Source: Candidatus Gottesmanbacteria bacterium RIFCSPLOWO2_01_FULL_39_12b (GTDB taxonomy: Bacteria > Patescibacteriota > Microgenomatia > 2-02-FULL-39-11). Taken from it: DNA of 45,823 nucleotides. Position 1 is the stretch's first letter. Each line of letters starts with the position of its first letter. Position numbers and translations under genes: made by a program. Location: contig MFJR01000009.1 in assembly GCA_001780955.1 (NCBI GenBank), positions 17,370 through 63,192 of the forward strand, in the 5' to 3' direction. The notes under the pieces are model-generated. The model was not told the origin of the DNA, searched no databases, and saw only the letters and a program-made list of their open reading frames with translations. Of this stretch, positions 24,905-31,673 are shown in pieces.

Positions 24905-25732
24905 TTATATAGCTCCGTATTTTTGAATAATCTTTGAAGCATACACACTTCCCTGATAGAGGCTTTTTGCGACATTTCTTGATTGGAGATGTTCGGATAA
25001 GAAGGCAGATATAAACGCATCCCCTGCCCCTGTGGTATCTACAATTTTTTTAACAGGCATCGCGTTTTGCTGGTATTTTTTATTTCCTATAAAAGCCAAA
25101 CTTCCTTTTTCAGCTAAAGTAACAACTAAAAGCTTTTTATATTTTTTAGCTAAATCTGTAACTTGATAAATAAGATCTGGTTTTACATTGCTTAATCCCA
25201 AAAAACCAATATCAAAATTATTGATATAGTTTTTAACTATTTCTGTTGAATAGTTATAATCAGCCAGACTCATAAAGTCGATGGCTACTTTTCCCGGCCA
25301 TTTTCTCTTTATAACAGATTTGAGAAATGGTTCAATTTGGGTAAACAAAACACCTAAAAGAAGGTCTTGTGTGGCAAGAAAAGACAAATCATCTGGAGTT
25401 GGTTTGGCTACATCTATTACTCCGGCAACGAAATTGAAAAATACTTTTTCACCAGAAGAATCGTTCTTGATATGCTGAATTGACGTTTTACCGTTTAATA
25501 ATTGTAAATTACTAGTCAGTATTGCGTAGTTTTTGCATGCCTTAAGTATTACTGAAGAGTTTTTGTCTTTACCTATAGCTCCTAAAACAGAGATTTTTGC
25601 AGTGGGAAGAATTTTTTTGAAGTGAACAGAAGCGTTTAAACCTCCTCCACCAGGCTTTTTTTTCTTAAGAGACACATAATCATCTACCGTGCATCCTCCT
25701 AAACAGCTAATTTTATAGTATCGTTTCAACAT
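24905..25732 (-). CDS. PfkB-family carbohydrate kinase (FrlD-like)
   Basis: This 275-aa protein is a ribokinase-fold sugar kinase. The N-terminal region has CLGGCTVDDYV and GGGGLNASVHF, the Gly-rich substrate-side motif. The C-terminal signature DTTGAGDAF (232-240) has the catalytic Asp at ~238. The middle (VAIDFMSLADY) and the very end (YASKIIQKYGAI) resemble fructoselysine-6-kinase FrlD more than ribokinase or fructokinase; this is a visual judgement. It phosphorylates a sugar-like substrate with ATP. It is the first gene of the minus-strand cluster and almost touches the 431-aa gene. A TAGTGT box 8 nt before the ATG may be its promoter. Confidence 0.87.
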   Translation of the reverse strand: MLKRYYKISCLGGCTVDDYVSLKKKKPGGGGLNASVHFKKILPTAKISVLGAIGKDKNSSVILKACKNYAILTSNLQLLNGKTSIQHIKNDSSGEKVFFNFVAGVIDVAKPTPDDLSFLATQDLLLGVLFTQIEPFLKSVIKRKWPGKVAIDFMSLADYNYSTEIVKNYINNFDIGFLGLSNVKPDLIYQVTDLAKKYKKLLVVTLAEKGSLAFIGNKKYQQNAMPVKKIVDTTGAGDAFISAFLSEHLQSRNVAKSLYQGSVYASKIIQKYGAI

Positions 25733-25815
25733 TGTTACAACACTAAAAAATAATCCAGTTAGTCATTGGATTTTTCATACTTTATCATACTATTTGTTAT
25801 TTTTCAAATTCGGGG

Positions 25816-27075
25816 TTACATAGCAGATAAGTGGTACTCAACTTCTTCAAGCGGTACAAAAGAGAGATTTTTTCCAGGAATGGTGTGTGAATAGTTATTT
25901 GTTATCATCATTCCTTTATATCCTTTATCTTTTATATACGATTCAATGAAACGATAGTCATAAGGAGCGATATGCTCCTGATATTTTACTTCTACTGCAA
26001 GCTGTTTTTCCGGCAGGATGAAATCAATTTCCTTATTCCGATGATGATAAAGATAGACATTTTTGGTGAAGGAATGCAATAGAGTATTTATATAGGTTTC
26101 TGCTTTAAAGCCGGTGTTGATCTGTTCGGGGATAAGAGAAAGGAAATTTGAGGAGGCAGGGTAAAGCTTGCGAAGAAGACGTTTTTCCCTGCGAAAGCTT
26201 CCGCTGAGATTCAATACTTTTTGTATCAATAGCGATTGTTCTAAAATAGATAAGTATTTAAACAGCGTTGCTTTTTTCAAAGAAAGATCAGACATAAGCT
26301 TATATGAGGCAATAATTTGTCCAGTATTTGGAAGGAGTGACCAAAAAAGCCTCTCAAAATCAACTGTTTTTCGTATACCATATGCCTTTACTATATCAAT
26401 TTCAAGCACTTTTCCGATGACTCCTTCCTTAAGATACTCTACTTTTTTTGCGTTGTCTCTGAGCTCAAGCATCTCAGGAAATTGGCCAAAATCCAGAAAA
26501 TCAATAAAATCAGTTTTTTTTGAAAGCAGTTTATATTCGGAATAGGTAAGTGGGGGTAAATTTGTATTGAATATTCTCCCAGCCAAGCTTTCCTTCGATT
26601 TTTCTGAAATAAAAAGGGAGGACGATCCCGAAACTATAAATTTCAGGTTTTGGTTTACATCGTAATATCGTTTAATAATGTCCTGCCAAAAAGGGATCAA
26701 TTGAATTTCATCAAAAAAGAAATATGTTTTATTCTTAATAGTATTTGGAGTTGCGTGTATGATGTTTGAGAAAAAAATGGTCATAATTTCTTCAAGTAAT
26801 TCCGGGTTTTCCTTTATGGCAGGTTGATCGAAGGAGAAATAAAGAATATAAGAAGGGTTAAGATGACTATTTAAAAGTGTAGCAACGCTTTGTTTTAGAA
26901 GGGTGCTTTTTCCCGTTCTGCGTAGTCCCGTTAGGCTCGAAATCTGCTTTATTTCAGTTATTTCTTTATAGAAAGAAGAAAATAAATTCCGTTTCGGGAG
27001 CACCTGTTCAGGAGGTATATATTTTTGGTCACGGTACCAAGGGTTAAAGAGATATATTAGTTCTTTTATATTCAT
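25816..27075 (-). CDS. AAA ATPase with DUF4143 C-terminal domain
   Basis: This 419-aa protein has Walker A GLRRTGKST (~50-58), Walker B FFFDEIQ (~118), a sensor-like FIVSGSSSLFISEKSKESLAGR segment, and LPPLTYSEY, all standard for the AAA_14/DUF4143 family. The C-terminal part ends with a nuclease-like fold: KEIDFILPEKQLAVEVKYQE carries the D...ExK pattern. These proteins are common in archaea, CPR and anaerobes, and their function is largely unknown; linkage to mobile DNA or toxin-antitoxin loci is often noted. It sits alone between the metabolic cluster and a PIN/Phd pair. A TTGACA lies on minus at 27134-27129. Confidence 0.9.
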   Translation of the reverse strand: MNIKELIYLFNPWYRDQKYIPPEQVLPKRNLFSSFYKEITEIKQISSLTGLRRTGKSTLLKQSVATLLNSHLNPSYILYFSFDQPAIKENPELLEEIMTIFFSNIIHATPNTIKNKTYFFFDEIQLIPFWQDIIKRYYDVNQNLKFIVSGSSSLFISEKSKESLAGRIFNTNLPPLTYSEYKLLSKKTDFIDFLDFGQFPEMLELRDNAKKVEYLKEGVIGKVLEIDIVKAYGIRKTVDFERLFWSLLPNTGQIIASYKLMSDLSLKKATLFKYLSILEQSLLIQKVLNLSGSFRREKRLLRKLYPASSNFLSLIPEQINTGFKAETYINTLLHSFTKNVYLYHHRNKEIDFILPEKQLAVEVKYQEHIAPYDYRFIESYIKDKGYKGMMITNNYSHTIPGKNLSFVPLEEVEYHLSAM

Positions 27076-27201
27076 TTTGTAGACTAAATGTAACAGTATG
27101 TCTATTATTTTAGAATAAATAGATGAAATGTCAAGTTCAGTTCCCGTAATTATTCAGAGTTTCCCAATGATAGTTTTGATACATCACCTCCCTGGAAAGA
27201 C

Positions 27202-27237
27202 GGGGTCAGGCCTTAAAGGCGTTAAAGGCCTGACCCC
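27202..27237. terminator. Perfect 13-bp inverted repeat, terminator or REP-like element
   Basis: The arm GGGGTCAGGCCTT (27202-27214) pairs perfectly with AAGGCCTGACCCC (27225-27237) across a 10-nt loop. It is much more GC-rich than the surroundings. It lies 9 nt downstream of the PIN toxin stop (minus), so it may terminate that transcript, though only weak T-runs flank it. The GGGGTCAGGCC core also resembles REP/small mobile palindromes. The remaining ~125 nt from 27076 to 27201 hold only promoter-like AT-rich sequence. Confidence 0.6.
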
Positions 27238-27246
27238 TTTAACCCA

Positions 27247-27708
27247 TTATCCTAAAATAATAAGTCCCCCCTTTTCCTTTATACGGTTAAAGTCGTGATC
27301 AAAAGTAGCGATTTGCCGTATATTTTGTTGCTGCATAATGCATAAATGAAATGCGTCCCGGGGGCGCAAATTGTATCGCTGCATGTTTTTAAGAACAATC
27401 TTTACCTCGGTTGGATTATGACGGAATTCAACAAGTTCTAATCTTTCCCAAGAGAATACTTTTTCGGTGGCCTCTGATATCACTTGTGTGTGCAGATCGA
27501 AAGAGGTTTTTGTTTTATCTTTCGCAACACTTTGAAGTATAAAAATCAGTCCATAGAAAAATTCATCCCACGTCAGACTTGAAATGACAAAGCTGTGTCT
27601 CTTTTTCCATATCCGATCAATAATGTCCATCGCACGTGTATGATATTGATGGTTTGATACTTGATGAGCGATAAGAATGTTAGCGTCCAAGTAAACTTTG
27701 TCTGTCAT
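27247..27708 (-). CDS. PIN-domain toxin
   Basis: This 153-aa PIN protein has the first acidic strand VYLDANILIAH, a second acidic residue in SSLTWDEFFYG, the third in LRPRDAFHLCIMQQ, and the end IATFDHDFNRI. All four PIN metal-site positions are recognisable. Its start overlaps the end of the preceding Phd/YefM-type antitoxin by 29 nt, as in other toxin-antitoxin operons. It is the second PIN toxin in the island and only distantly similar to the one at 20351. Confidence 0.9.
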   Translation of the reverse strand: MTDKVYLDANILIAHQVSNHQYHTRAMDIIDRIWKKRHSFVISSLTWDEFFYGLIFILQSVAKDKTKTSFDLHTQVISEATEKVFSWERLELVEFRHNPTEVKIVLKNMQRYNLRPRDAFHLCIMQQQNIRQIATFDHDFNRIKEKGGLIILG

Positions 27709-27958
27709 ACGGCTCTTTTATCACACGAAACACTTTTTCCATGTTTATTTTGTGCGATATGGAAATCGTACCTGCAGTTGCAGAGGGAGGTTGTGTTGAT
27801 TGAGCATTTTTAACTGGCATATTGAGTTCTTTTATATTCACAAGAGCAGCAACAGGTTTACCCATTTTCTGGATGATGATCTGTTGTGAGGTATAGGAAA
27901 CCTGGTTAATTAAGTCAGCAAAGTCATTTCTCGCCTGGGTAATACTTACTATCTTCAT
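27680..27958 (-). CDS. Phd/YefM-family antitoxin
   Basis: This 92-aa protein starts MKIVSITQARNDFADLINQV, the standard Phd/YefM N-terminus, followed by QIIIQKMGKPVAALVNIKEL, the conserved strand-turn that forms the DNA-binding dimer. The remaining ~45 residues are Ser/Thr/Gln-rich and then charged, fitting a toxin-wrapping tail that folds on binding. It probably represses its own promoter in the 110-nt gap up to 28068, which also holds the divergent AbiE promoter. Confidence 0.88.
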   Translation of the reverse strand: MKIVSITQARNDFADLINQVSYTSQQIIIQKMGKPVAALVNIKELNMPVKNAQSTQPPSATAGTISISHKINMEKVFRVIKEPYDRQSLLGR

Positions 27959-28039
27959 ACAACCTTAATATATTACAATTTATATATTTTGTCAAATTTG
28001 TACATACTGACGGATTATATCCTCTGATTCTTCAAGACC

Positions 28040-28068
28040 TTGACATGTTTCCTTGAACTGTATAAAAT
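28040..28068 (+). promoter_or_regulatory. Promoter of the AbiE-type pair
   Basis: TTGACA (28040-28045) and TAAAAT (28063-28068) are spaced 17 nt. The -10 ends at the ORF track's start codon (28069), so that ATG lies upstream of the expected transcription start. ATG 28078 is 9 nt downstream of the -10 and is the more likely start, giving a leaderless mRNA. Confidence 0.7.
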
Positions 28069-28077
28069 ATGCATAAT

Positions 28078-28683
28078 ATGGAAACATATAATCTGGCATT
28101 GGTAACCAAGAAGATATACGATTCACGGCTGAATTTTTTCTCATTAAAAACATTAAGAGATATACTGGAGATAAAAAAAGACAGAAGTCTTTATAGCGTG
28201 ATTAGAAGACTTTTAGAGAATGAAGTATTGAAAAAAATCGAAAAAAATAAATATTTACTGGAAAACACAAAGCTAAATGATTTTTTACTGGCAAATCTTA
28301 TTTATACGCCTTCTTATATTTCATTTGAGAGCGCTTTGAACTTTTACGGAATTTTATCCCAATTTCCTTATGAAGTGACAAGCGCAACTTCAAAAAAAAC
28401 ACTGCAAAAAATTATTGATGAGAAGACATATTCATATATCCACCTGAAAAAAGAATTATTCTGGGGTTATGAAAAAAAAGATAATTTTCTTATTGCTTTG
28501 CCTGAAAAGGCCCTGCTTGATGAGTTATATCTCGTCTCAAAAGGTTTAAAGAACTTTCAATTGGGCGAGCATGATTTTTCGTTGATAAATAAAGACAGGC
28601 TTAAAAATTTTCTTATCAAGTTCCCTCAAACGGAACAGTTTAAAGCGCTTACTGGGGAATTGATAAAGACGAAAGACATGTGA
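28078..28683 (+). CDS. AbiEi-type antitoxin (transcriptional regulator)
   Basis: This ~201-aa protein begins METYNLALVTKKIYDSRLNFF when started at ATG 28078, chosen because the promoter's -10 box abuts the earlier ATG at 28069. The N-terminal ~80 residues look like a winged helix (FFSLKTLRDILEIKKDRSLYSVIRRLLENEVLKKI with a KNKYLL wing). The rest carries YTPSYISFESALNFYGIL and ALPEKALLDELYLVSKG, phrases typical of AbiEi-like antitoxins. Family members repress their own operon and counter an AbiEii nucleotidyltransferase without direct contact (type IV toxin-antitoxin). It overlaps the next gene by 4 nt. Confidence 0.85.
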   Translation: METYNLALVTKKIYDSRLNFFSLKTLRDILEIKKDRSLYSVIRRLLENEVLKKIEKNKYLLENTKLNDFLLANLIYTPSYISFESALNFYGILSQFPYEVTSATSKKTLQKIIDEKTYSYIHLKKELFWGYEKKDNFLIALPEKALLDELYLVSKGLKNFQLGEHDFSLINKDRLKNFLIKFPQTEQFKALTGELIKTKDM

Positions 28684-29444
28684 TTACAAGAGATCAAATT
28701 ACTTTTCTTTCAAAGAAATACAAGATTAATGAGACTGTGGTATTTCGGGAGTATCTGCAGATTCTTTTTTTATCTGTGCTTTATTCTTTTCCCAAGAGCA
28801 AGGATATCTTTTTTAAAGGGGGAACGGCGATACATTTGATATATAAAGCTCCAAGATTTTCTGAAGATCTTGATTTTACCGTTAATTCTAAAGAGAAAGA
28901 TTTTTTAAGTTTTATCTTTCAGATATTCAATCGACTTACAAAAGAGTATGAATTGGAATTTAAAGAGAGGAAAACTATCTCCGGGAAAAGATTTTTATTG
29001 ACAGCAAAGCCAGTTATTTTCCCATATAAAACTTTTATCAATTTGGATTTCTCTTTCCGGGAGAAAATTATTGAGCCGAATAAATCCATCATTGAAACAG
29101 ATTATCCTGTCCTTTTTACTTCTTTTTTATATCATTTATCAAAAGAAGAGGTGTTTGCGGAAAAGATAAGGGCAGTGATGACACGGAAAAAAGGAAGGGA
29201 TTTATATGACCTTTGGTATCTTACGACCCAGGGAGTTAAAGCAAATGATGCTATGGCGCGCGAAAAAATAAAATATTACGGGTTGAAAAATATAGATAAT
29301 AAAAAAATCATTGAAAGAATATCGGAATTTTCTCAAAATGATTTTATACTTGACTTAAGACCATTTGTACCGGTAAATCAAAGAGAAAAGTTGGGGAGTC
29401 TTTTTGTCTACGTAAAAGATTATCTTCGGACAAAATTACTTTAA
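28680..29444 (+). CDS. AbiEii-type nucleotidyltransferase toxin
   Basis: This 254-aa protein has the DNA polymerase beta-like motif FFKGGTAIHLIYKAPRFSEDLDFTV, containing the GG(T/S)...R(F/S)S-DLD pattern of AbiEii/AbiGii toxins. The later EEVFAEKIRAVMTRKKGRDLYDLWYL block is the conserved second half with catalytic Lys and Asp. Family members use NTPs to modify tRNA 3' ends or otherwise block translation; some give phage abortive infection. The start is a GTG/ATG cluster overlapping the antitoxin stop. It is the last gene of the accessory island before the epimerase. Confidence 0.9.
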   Translation: MITRDQITFLSKKYKINETVVFREYLQILFLSVLYSFPKSKDIFFKGGTAIHLIYKAPRFSEDLDFTVNSKEKDFLSFIFQIFNRLTKEYELEFKERKTISGKRFLLTAKPVIFPYKTFINLDFSFREKIIEPNKSIIETDYPVLFTSFLYHLSKEEVFAEKIRAVMTRKKGRDLYDLWYLTTQGVKANDAMAREKIKYYGLKNIDNKKIIERISEFSQNDFILDLRPFVPVNQREKLGSLFVYVKDYLRTKLL

Positions 29445-29475
29445 CCCCCTTTATTAATTGGATAATTGCTTATGT

Positions 29476-29481
29476 TACAAT
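29476..29481 (+). promoter_or_regulatory. -10 box before the epimerase gene
   Basis: TACAAT ends 7 nt before the ATG at 29489, again predicting a leaderless or near-leaderless mRNA. The -35 region is poor; TTGGAT at 29458 is too close. No Shine-Dalgarno is visible. Confidence 0.45.
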
Positions 29482-29488
29482 AACTCTT

Positions 29489-30412
29489 ATGAAAATTGTG
29501 GTTACAGGCGGGGCGGGGTTTATTGCCTCCCACATCGTAGATGCTTATATTTCCCAGGGGCATAACGTCGTGGTGGTAGATGACCTTTCCACCGGGAAAA
29601 AAGAGTTTGTCAGTCAAAAAGCCAGATTTTACCAGGTTGATATCAGAGATAACGAAAAGATTGAGAAGATATTTAAAAAAGAGAAACCAGAGGTTTTAAA
29701 CCATCACGCCGCTCAGATAAGCGTGCGTAATTCTGTTGATAATCCACAATTTGACGCTGAGGTAAATATAATCGGTCTTTTGAATTTACTGGAGGCGGGG
29801 AGAAAAACAGGAGTCAGAAAAGTCATTTTTGCCTCATCCGGAGGAGTTGTCTATGGAGAGGCAAGTAAATTACCGACACCGGAATCATATACTCCGCTTC
29901 AGCCCCTTTCTCCCTACGGTGTAACGAAGTTGGTCAGCGAACACTATCTGAATTTTTATGACAAAACCTATAATCTGCCTTACGTTGCTTTGAGATATGC
30001 CAACGTCTATGGCCCCCGCCAAAATCCCCATGGTGAAGCCGGGGTGGTGGCTATATTCTCTCTCAAACTATTACGGGGAGAAATACCGACAATCAATGGA
30101 GATGGATTTCAGACGCGTGACTATATATATGTAGGAGACGTGGTTGAGGCCAATATCAAAGCGCTTGAAACTGCCAATATCGGAGCATTTAATATCGGCA
30201 CAGGAATAGAAACCAATGTGGTAGAAATTTTTGAGGAAATCAAAAGATGTGTCGGAAGTGATATTAATGCAAATTATGGACCGGAGAAGACGGGTGAACA
30301 AAAAAGAAGTTCTTTAGACAATAAGTTAGCCTTAGAAAAATTAAGTTGGAGTCCGAAAGTATTTTTAGCCGAAGGCATAAAAAAAACAGTTGATTACTTT
30401 AGGAGCGTCTAA
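29489..30412 (+). CDS. NAD-dependent nucleotide-sugar epimerase (GalE-like)
   Basis: This 307-aa protein is an extended short-chain dehydrogenase. The Rossmann motif is TGGAGFIASH (6-15), with Ala where GalE often has Gly. It also has DDLSTGKKEF for NAD binding, the SSGGVVYGE serine (~117), and the Y143-x3-K147 pair in SPYGVTKLVSEH. The C-terminal substrate part is in the normal order (RYANVYGPRQNPHGEAGVV, FQTRDYIYVGDVVEAN, FNIGTG). It probably interconverts UDP-sugars such as UDP-glucose/galactose for surface glycans, consistent with the O-antigen-ligase-like gene upstream. The exact sugar cannot be fixed from sequence alone. Confidence 0.9.
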   Translation: MKIVVTGGAGFIASHIVDAYISQGHNVVVVDDLSTGKKEFVSQKARFYQVDIRDNEKIEKIFKKEKPEVLNHHAAQISVRNSVDNPQFDAEVNIIGLLNLLEAGRKTGVRKVIFASSGGVVYGEASKLPTPESYTPLQPLSPYGVTKLVSEHYLNFYDKTYNLPYVALRYANVYGPRQNPHGEAGVVAIFSLKLLRGEIPTINGDGFQTRDYIYVGDVVEANIKALETANIGAFNIGTGIETNVVEIFEEIKRCVGSDINANYGPEKTGEQKRSSLDNKLALEKLSWSPKVFLAEGIKKTVDYFRSV

Positions 30413-31622
30413 TATTAATACCTTAGATCAAATTTATCCTCTTATACCAGAAAAAGATTTAGGCAGACTGGCTAAGCTGTTTTGCCGGGAACAGGTTATG
30501 GCCCTTACCAACCAAAAGTCTTCACTTCCGATGATTTTAAACCCTATTGCCAAAATTACTCCAAGTAACGGATTTGGCGTGACGGTGGCAATTGGTGGAA
30601 CCAATGGTTACGTTTCCGCCTTTAGAATTTACAAGGGGAAAAAAATAAAATTCTTAAATAGAAAAATTTTTGCCTTGCCGGTTTATACCAGTAAAGAGAA
30701 ACTTTTTCGCCTTATAGCGGAAAACATATTCCAGGTTACAAAAAATAAAAAAAAAGATTTTCCAATTGGTATTGGCCTTGCTTATCCGCTAAAACCCATG
30801 CTAATCAATAATATACTTGACGGAGAGCTTTTATCAGTGACTAAGGGAAGGCAAATTGAAGGACTGGTGGGGAAAAAAGTCGGGCAGGAGTTCCATAAGT
30901 TCTTGATTAAAGAATACGGAGTTGATACCACGGTAGTGGTGGCCAATGACGCCATTTGTTTGCTTTTGGGCGGGGATGGAACAGAGGTGGTGGGGATTGT
31001 AGGGACTGGCCTTAATTTTGCTTATTGGCAGAAACGATTTGCGATTGCCCCATTAAAACTTGGAGAGCTGTCCGGTTTTGGTCAGGGTGAGGTGGCTGTC
31101 AATATCGAATCTGGTGATTTTGATCAGGTTGAGGGAACAAAGCTACGAAAAGTAATAGACCAAAAAAGCGATGACCCGGGAAGGTCTTTAGCTGAAAAAG
31201 AAACCGCCGGTGCTTATTTATACCAGATTTTTAACGCGGGAAAAGAAGAAATATTGAGTAAAAATTTTCCCGATCTTTCCTCAACTGATCAATTGAACGA
31301 TATTCTTACAAGAGCTTATAATTATCCGACCAATATTGACAAAGCGATAAAAGATAAAGCCTATCTTTTTACCGAGAGAATTTTTCACCGCAGCGCCCAA
31401 ATCGTCGCTATAGAATTATGCGGGATATTATTCAAAATTAGTAAAACCCGGGGAATTGTTCCTATTGTTATGGAAGGCGGGGTTTTTTGGAAAGCCAAGA
31501 ATTATCCTTCTCTGGTTAACCTCTATATCAATATGATATTGCCGGAAATAATTCCTTCTTTTGCCAGACTTTTTGGAAGCAGCAGGCGCGGAATTGCCAT
31601 TTTGGCAAAAAGTACCTATTAG
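30390..31622 (+). CDS. Hexokinase-family protein, diverged
   Basis: This 410-aa protein follows the eukaryote-type hexokinase order. Phosphate-1 region is VAIGGTNGYVSAF, catalytic Asp in VVANDAICLLLG, phosphate-2 is GIVGTGLNFAY, a glucose-contact Glu lies in LGELSGFGQG, and an adenosine/phosphate motif IVMEGGVFWKAKNYPS is near the C-terminus. The Asp that normally precedes GGTN is Ala here, and the sugar-binding loop is unusual, so substrate and activity are uncertain. It overlaps the epimerase by 23 nt and seems to start at TTG 30390, since the helical leader matches the family. It would feed hexose phosphates to the nucleotide-sugar step. Confidence 0.75.
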   Translation: MITLGASNINTLDQIYPLIPEKDLGRLAKLFCREQVMALTNQKSSLPMILNPIAKITPSNGFGVTVAIGGTNGYVSAFRIYKGKKIKFLNRKIFALPVYTSKEKLFRLIAENIFQVTKNKKKDFPIGIGLAYPLKPMLINNILDGELLSVTKGRQIEGLVGKKVGQEFHKFLIKEYGVDTTVVVANDAICLLLGGDGTEVVGIVGTGLNFAYWQKRFAIAPLKLGELSGFGQGEVAVNIESGDFDQVEGTKLRKVIDQKSDDPGRSLAEKETAGAYLYQIFNAGKEEILSKNFPDLSSTDQLNDILTRAYNYPTNIDKAIKDKAYLFTERIFHRSAQIVAIELCGILFKISKTRGIVPIVMEGGVFWKAKNYPSLVNLYINMILPEIIPSFARLFGSSRRGIAILAKSTY

Positions 31623-31635
31623 ACCCATTTTCCTT

Positions 31636-31665
31636 TTGACGACAAATTCTCTAAAAGTGTATGAT
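31636..31665 (+). promoter_or_regulatory. Promoter of the 1248-aa orphan
   Basis: TTGACG (31636-31641) and TATGAT (31660-31665) are spaced 18 nt; the -10 ends 8 nt before the ATG at 31674. This predicts a leaderless mRNA. No Shine-Dalgarno is present. Confidence 0.72.
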
Positions 31666-31673
31666 GTATCTAT

